A DNA stretch of 27,809 bases, from the NCBI GenBank assembly GCA_033809415.1, contig JAPXLT010000024.1:1-27809 (forward strand). The letters run 5' to 3'. A program made the translations under genes and the position numbers. Each line of letters begins with the position of its first letter. Positions within the stretch are counted from its first letter, which is position 1. Positions 24,401-27,809 of the stretch are shown here, piece after piece. The notes beneath the pieces are model-generated. The model ran no database searches, was not told the origin of the DNA, and worked only from the letters and a program-made list of their open reading frames with translations. The stretch comes from JAQVUB01 sp033809415 (GTDB lineage: Bacteria > Verrucomicrobiota > Lentisphaeria > Oligosphaerales > Oligosphaeraceae).

Positions 24401-25209
24401 TAAATGTTTGTTTTACGGACACGTGCATTGCCGCCGCTGCGGTTAGCTCCTAAAAATACCCCGCAGAAATGTTTTCCCCAGTCGTTGGAGGCAGTGTCGA
24501 AGTCCAGCCCTTCTTTTCCGATCATATGGCGATTGGCGAATTCAGCAGCCGAGCCATTGAGCTGTCCAATTTTCCAGATAAAATTGGCCTTCGGGTAGAT
24601 ATCCTCCCAAGTGAAAAAATGGGAGGCATGGCGGAGCGGTTCGACGATTGCAGGAATAGGCAGGTGCTTCACTTTACTCTGGAAAGGTAAAAAAGTCTTT
24701 GTGCCCAAACTCAGCAATTCAGCCATTTTTTCAGGTGCTTCACGGCAAAACAGCTCCTTCAATTCAAGTTTCCCTTTGGCATGAAACTCGGCTCGCAGCC
24801 GTAGGCTTTTCACGGGCTTTGGAGGTAGCCAGGAGCGACTGCGCTGATTCCATTGGTCTGCGGACAAACCTTTCTCGAGGGAACCGATAACGATCCATTC
24901 GCCTTTGCTGCCATCCTGATAAACGATATCTGTGAGACCGACAAAACAGTGCCAGGATTCTGCCTTGAAATCCGGGTCTCCACGCAATGAGCAACCAAAT
25001 TCCAGCGGAACGACTTTATCATGGTTGTAAGTGAGCGGCGGGCTGCTGGCGGATACCTGTATTCCCTCGTCATTCTGAAAGGTAAGGATGTTTTCAGAAA
25101 AGCGGACAACTTGAGTTCCGTGCGGGGTTTTCCTCCAGTTCTCCAAGGTCATTTCAGACCTGGCTACGCCCAGAAAGAAGAAGAGGCAAGCGAGAAAAGG
25201 ACGCACCAT
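21403..25209 (-). CDS. Giant secreted GH9 glycosidase with malectin-like and CBM modules
   Basis: This protein has 1268 residues from MVRPFLACLFFFLGVARSEM, a signal peptide; a GAAAGGCGG site supports this start over ATGs further upstream. Residues ~260-365 form a CBM35/PA14-like sandwich (ETGTYTIITAFAGGKN). Residues ~395-505 fit a malectin domain (GEYRLAMTFAES, RLFDVSINGKL). Residues ~528-690 fit a CBM4/9 sandwich (NLVANPGMEYANEQG). Residues ~693-780 are the Ig-like CelD_N module (FVSQAGYDRLGSKTAVV). The catalytic (alpha/alpha)6 barrel follows, with GGWHDAGD near 854 carrying the base. The usual C-terminal HHR motif is missing, and the acid Glu appears as GAEQYIAHACAFIYA in place of NEVAIxWNA, so substrate use may differ from cellulose. 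It lies 23 bp after a pseudopilin gene. Confidence 0.88.
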   Translation of the reverse strand: MVRPFLACLFFFLGVARSEMTLENWRKTPHGTQVVRFSENILTFQNDEGIQVSASSPPLTYNHDKVVPLEFGCSLRGDPDFKAESWHCFVGLTDIVYQDGSKGEWIVIGSLEKGLSADQWNQRSRSWLPPKPVKSLRLRAEFHAKGKLELKELFCREAPEKMAELLSLGTKTFLPFQSKVKHLPIPAIVEPLRHASHFFTWEDIYPKANFIWKIGQLNGSAAEFANRHMIGKEGLDFDTASNDWGKHFCGVFLGANRSGGNARVRKTNIYFQIPETGTYTIITAFAGGKNLVNRIGLSLNGKLLQQYCIDGNHPGGKRGQLNRFAEPLELTAGKHCLTLEHQAGGFITLDAMAVLQGTARAQYLAEEFLPLDVKPLFWTDAISTRNDPLLAAGDSNIGGNDCDIILTQPPGEYRLAMTFAESFDQETNLAAKAGIRLFDVSINGKLVHPGFDIQAESGGNSFCKKNFLVSSSDGKIVIRLQAKSELPARISAISVYDATGQNLIADYQFTPRYVNLEYSRNGFYASPYNLVANPGMEYANEQGQVCWWELSEGASAVQSREAAFEGRSGLQLTPGKSSATLRSMVNADITWDRPYRVACKIKATGDIKVRLKLLWMRYQVQYKADIIKEFSLAKRRYQHEHAGCSFGEWFTPDEKWRDLEFTAFPPRTADGMGFALEFSGSGQLFVDDFFCDIRGEIPVEIFVSQAGYDRLGSKTAVVFSRNHPGGGRYLIRKADNRPVKNGVLEHLGKQPWHLPESEVIADSLWNREVWQIDFSDLQENGRYTLEVFFDDGQAQRTPVWEIRDQLYHWLGRFVITEYYPVVRCGTEVPGWHPPCHCDDGDILIDGKRKHFPVTGGWHDAGDNNIFNWNIIHSAWAMAMFLDNTVQDQKVHEEMQWGLDYQVRGQGEDGRLIQTIKNYPDHSITVRPDRQTDGDPNTPDNRVLAHGLWIHPSMAAAIALIQSAPTLPPEKAKTYLHCANRIIKYFDADKSIENTAIAPYRLLLALAMEKADYRFCRKFNAKEETEIILRAFEDGTHWVRWNHNYDSESVWQFHPIQALCEYVRSHPAEAAEVKALLRRHCDTVLLPLCDQAPFQQMTEYRLQDAIFCKFSEGGTYDISYRYYAAGAMAACAEVLEDEKLLERAEAQIFWGVGLNPCGVSSIAGIGWRQQNAFCVSAPEFYGKENGQYPGGTQHGPVHSIRPFVQKIWPDPPSEIPPFLGMPTGSRHAGILGDTPTFGRGAEQYIAHACAFIYACGEIHRATQTLKVQK

Positions 25210-25232
25210 TGCATTCCGCCTTTCAATCAACA

Positions 25233-26057
25233 TTAATACCGAATCCTGAAATTGTCCTCGACCAGCATGACTTCTACGCCGCCGAGGCTGGCATGCCCAT
25301 CGACCCATGAAAAAGCGGCACGGGTGCCATGCGGATAGTAGGGGCGCCAATATTGATTTTGAGTTCCACTGTTATATTCACGGATTTCCTTGTTTCCGGT
25401 AACTGCGGTTGTATCACGGGGGTCGGCAGTTACAGAACGGTCGCCTCCTTCCGTAATCATAATGATCCTCGAAGGATTTTTGATCCGGGTGGCTTGTGCG
25501 ATGACTCCGACGGCGGCACCGTATTGATGAATCTCATACTTCTTAAAGCTCGTTCTGGAGCAAACATTTTTGCTGTAAGAATAATTGCAGTTGTAGTTGT
25601 GCGAAGCAGTCGAAGAGGCACCATCATAATATTTGAACTCGGATGCCGGGCACATATGAACTTTACTGCCGTTCAAGCCTGGCTCCTCGATATATTTGTT
25701 ATAGGCCAGAATCGCGTTCCAACGCCTGTTGACCTTGTCGGGATATTGCCAGTACCAAGGCGGGAAAAAGTCATCGGGGGAATCCTGGGTATACATCAGA
25801 ATGGCGGTTCCGAGCTGCTTCAAGTTGTTCATGCAGGTGCTCCCTTGGGCTGCCTGGCGGGCTTTCGACAAGGCAGGCAGCAGCATCGAAGCCAGAATCG
25901 CAATGATGGCTATCACCACCAGCAGTTCAATAAGAGTAAAGAACTTCCGGTTGCTGTGAGAATTCCCTTCCGAAGAACAGGAAGCCTGCTGTGCGTCATC
26001 GAGTTTCCGCGCTTGTTGAATCCCGGATGTTCTTGCGGTGTTCAGACGAAGAAGCAT
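25233..26057 (-). CDS. Pseudopilin-like protein upstream of GH9
   Basis: This 274-residue protein has the pseudopilin helix at 40-67 (FTLIELLVVIAIIAILASML) with Glu at mature position 5. A strong AGGAGG site fixes the ATG at 26057 and gives an unusually long 39-residue polar leader. The residue before the cleavage point is Phe39, not Gly. The C-terminal part ends with AAFSWVDGHASLGGVE, the DGH signature of the PVC secreted-pseudopilin family. The gene lies between a GntR/LacI regulator and the GH9 gene, all on one strand with short gaps, so co-transcription with the glycosidase is likely. The role, such as surface display or substrate binding, is unknown. Confidence 0.85.
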   Translation of the reverse strand: MLLRLNTARTSGIQQARKLDDAQQASCSSEGNSHSNRKFFTLIELLVVIAIIAILASMLLPALSKARQAAQGSTCMNNLKQLGTAILMYTQDSPDDFFPPWYWQYPDKVNRRWNAILAYNKYIEEPGLNGSKVHMCPASEFKYYDGASSTASHNYNCNYSYSKNVCSRTSFKKYEIHQYGAAVGVIAQATRIKNPSRIIMITEGGDRSVTADPRDTTAVTGNKEIREYNSGTQNQYWRPYYPHGTRAAFSWVDGHASLGGVEVMLVEDNFRIRY

Positions 26058-26165
26058 GGTGAAATCCTCCTGGTAAATGGACTTTCTGCATGGTGACGAT
26101 TCAAGTATGAAAATGGATGGATGTTAATCCTCATGAAATACACTCAAAGACTTCCTGGAAATCGC

Positions 26166-27230
26166 CTAACGGCAGACCAGTCGGGTTGGCACTCGGATGA
26201 TATGTCGGCAGTCATCCGGATTTTCGATTTGCGACAACAACAATTCCACTGCTTTCCTGGCAATGGTTTTCCGGGGGTAGTCAATGCTGGTCAGGATTGG
26301 GCGTCCAAATGGCAGGAAGTTTTCCGCTTCTAGATTATCGACGCTGATCAGTTGGTAGTCCTGTCGCAGTTCCAGCCCCTTGTCAAGAAACGCTTGTACC
26401 AGTAGAAAGGCCATGATATCGGAGGTGCAGAAAATGCTGCTGCCACGGATTTTTTCGGCCATCTCGAGACCTTTTTTGTAGACTTCAATGCCTTGGATCG
26501 AACGTTCCTTGAAAGCAACTTCCTCTGTGATTGCAATGTCAGCATTCGCTTTGCTTAATTCCCGCAAAAATGCCTGTCGCCGAGCCTGTCCGTTTGCATG
26601 CGTTTCGGAAAAAATCAGCAATTGTTTGCAGTTTTGTTCTTGCAACAGGTTAACTGCTTCGCGCATTCCAGGTGCGAAATCACTGGTTACCTGATGAAAC
26701 GGAGCGTCATCCAGCCAGTCCCGCAAATATAAGACGATGGGTATATCCAGCTTGACGAGAACTTTTTCGGTTTTTTCATCGTGATAGGCAGCACTCAGCA
26801 ACAGACCTTTAAGAGTATTAAGGTCACTCTGGGAACTAGTCTCATCGCGGATGTCTGAATAAGGAAAAACCTGCGCCTGATGTCCCATGTTTCGGATAAA
26901 CTGAATCATGCTCTCCGAAAAAGTTTTCATCGCGGCAATATGAGCAGGACTGGTATAATTGATGGTGTCAGCAATTCCGATGCGATAGACGGGTTGATCT
27001 TGGATTGTTTCCTTGTCGGCGACAAAGGAACCACGCCCCTGTTTCCGGATCACTAGCCCTTCTGCAGCAAGGGTATTCAAGGCACGGTTCGCCGTCAGGG
27101 GTGCCACACCAAAACTTTCAGCCAGTTGCACACTCGAACTTAATAGACTGCCCGGAGGATATTTTCCGTTTCGTATCCCTTTGCGCAAGTGCTCGCTGAT
27201 CATCCAGGATTTATTACGGCGCTGTTTCAT
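26166..27230 (-). CDS. GntR-type HTH regulator with LacI-like sugar-binding domain
   Basis: This protein has 354 residues from MKQRRNKSWMISEHLRKGIR. The ATG at 27230 is chosen because the GntR winged helix begins right after it; an ORF extension of 33 residues upstream looks non-coding. The HTH spans ~10-66 (GKYPPGSLLSSSVQLAESFG, LTANRALNTLAAEGLV, GRGSFV). A periplasmic-binding-protein-like effector domain of the AraR type follows (YRIGIADTINYTSP, LLSAAYHDE, IFCTSDIMAFLLVQAFLDKG, LISVDNLEAENFLPFGRPILTSIDYPR). It lies upstream of the pseudopilin-GH9 pair on the same strand, 108 bp away, and probably controls them in response to a sugar. Confidence 0.9.
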   Translation of the reverse strand: MKQRRNKSWMISEHLRKGIRNGKYPPGSLLSSSVQLAESFGVAPLTANRALNTLAAEGLVIRKQGRGSFVADKETIQDQPVYRIGIADTINYTSPAHIAAMKTFSESMIQFIRNMGHQAQVFPYSDIRDETSSQSDLNTLKGLLLSAAYHDEKTEKVLVKLDIPIVLYLRDWLDDAPFHQVTSDFAPGMREAVNLLQEQNCKQLLIFSETHANGQARRQAFLRELSKANADIAITEEVAFKERSIQGIEVYKKGLEMAEKIRGSSIFCTSDIMAFLLVQAFLDKGLELRQDYQLISVDNLEAENFLPFGRPILTSIDYPRKTIARKAVELLLSQIENPDDCRHIIRVPTRLVCR

Positions 27231-27616
27231 CTTGATCCCAGAAATGCAGAGTGACGTCGAAATGAAAGTAAGTCTGTCCGTTGTCCCGCCGGAGAAGACT
27301 TTTCGGTAAAATAGAACCACGCTTCTCAAAAATATACTGAATAAATAATCAATTGCAAATGAATTGCAAAATTTTTTCTTTGAAAGTGTATTTATAAGTA
27401 TATAAGGTCATGTATTTAAGAAAGTTTTTCAAGAAAATATTTTTTCGGAAAATATTTTATATCTATTTGTAATTAAAGATGTTAAATTATAAATGAAACA
27501 GTTTTGCATGGATTAATCCGAGCAACGTTGATATTTTCATTAAATTTATTGTATTCTATCAAAGAAATATTAAGTTATCAGATCATCGCCTGTAATTTGA
27601 GCGCTTCCAAAAAGGA
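27231..27616. other. AT-rich region upstream of the GntR/LacI-type gene
   Basis: No gene is supported. The sequence is strongly AT-rich, unlike its surroundings. Two perfect AAAATATTTT palindromes lie at 27434-27443 and 27449-27458, and TGTATTTA-AAG words lie near 27388 and 27411. These could belong to the regulator's promoter and operator, but no definite -35/-10 pair is clear. Confidence 0.5.
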
Positions 27617-27712
27617 TTTTTTAACCACAGAACACGCGGAAAACTTGGCGCGGACTGATCGCCCGCAACCCACACGGACGGGACACGGACGGGACACGGA
27701 CTTTACACGGAC
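27617..27712 (+). repeat. Dispersed repeat head with four 11-bp words
   Basis: The copy starts TTTTTTAACCACAGAACACG, continues AAAACTTGGCGCGGACTGA and CGCCCGCAACC, then has four 11-bp words (27669-27712): CCCACACGGAC, two of GGGACACGGAC, and TTTACACGGAC. It is the inverse of 15991-16152. The bases after it (GACAGATCGGACGGATCG) also match the far side of the other array. Confidence 0.85.
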
Positions 27713-27760
27713 GACAGATCGGACGGATCGCCATGTGCCAAGGTCGGCTTTACTTTTTCA

Positions 27761-27809
27761 GTCGGAGGCGATATGGAGCGCCGGCGGCTCGCCGGCATGA
27801 AGCCGGCTT
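27761..27809. repeat. 49-bp GCCGGC-phased repeat, copy 2
   Basis: These bases are identical to 7147-7195, with GCCGGC at 27780, 27791 and 27802. The upstream bases (GGCTTTAC) are also shared. The copy runs to the window end, so its full length is unknown. Confidence 0.9.

Noticed and set aside
1..27809. tRNA or rRNA genes
   Set aside because: In reading both strands I saw no cloverleaf-like GGTTCRA segment with matching acceptor ends and no rRNA signature, so none is reported.

Overview
The window looks like a piece of a draft genome or metagenome bin from the PVC group, most likely Lentisphaerota (Victivallales-like). The reasons are two single pseudopilin-like proteins sharing the FTLIELLVVIAIIAIL signature, very large multi-domain secreted glycosidases, LacI and GntR/LacI-type regulators beside sugar genes, and intergenic regions full of short-period, hairpin-forming dispersed repeats. 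This assignment is an inference from gene content. The assembly is imperfect: there are three 10-N scaffold gaps, two of them flanked by Nextera adapter sequence, and one gap cuts an aminotransferase gene.

Layout, left to right. (1) 61-6628, minus strand: a tripartite RND efflux operon (TolC-like channel, adaptor, HAE1-type pump) ending in a small PII-like protein. (2) 7217-9797, minus: a compact sugar-acid operon (enolase-superfamily dehydratase, KDPG-type aldolase, short-chain dehydrogenase). (3) 10592-11732, minus: a class III aminotransferase broken by an assembly gap. (4) 12094-12825 and 13047-15584, minus: a pseudopilin-like gene and a large secreted protein with carbohydrate-binding-like domains. 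(5) 16216-17805, minus, diverging from 18398-20589, plus: a cytoplasmic TIM-barrel-like protein facing a LacI regulator and a beta-propeller protein. The intergenic region carries two promoter-overlapping inverted repeats, which suggests one small LacI regulon. (6) 20679-21167, minus: a small two-helix membrane protein. (7) 21403-27230, minus: a GntR/LacI-type regulator, then a pseudopilin-like gene directly upstream of a giant GH9 protein with malectin-like and CBM-like modules.

Taken together the accessory genes describe a polysaccharide and sugar-acid degrader. Secreted glycosidases bind and cut polymers, cytoplasmic enzymes (beta-propeller, TIM barrel, dehydratase, aldolase, dehydrogenase) process the products, and local regulators sense them.

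The most unusual signal is in the repeats. G-rich heptad arrays of the form GGG-K-R-CA start directly at the stop codon of the last gene in three separate transcription units (61, 20589, 21403). Each is G-rich on the mRNA strand. A decayed copy may follow the gene ending at 16216. Other families use 9-bp (TGGACA+NNN) and 11-bp (GTCCGTGT+NNN; GCCGGC phased at 11 bp) periods and form large hairpins.
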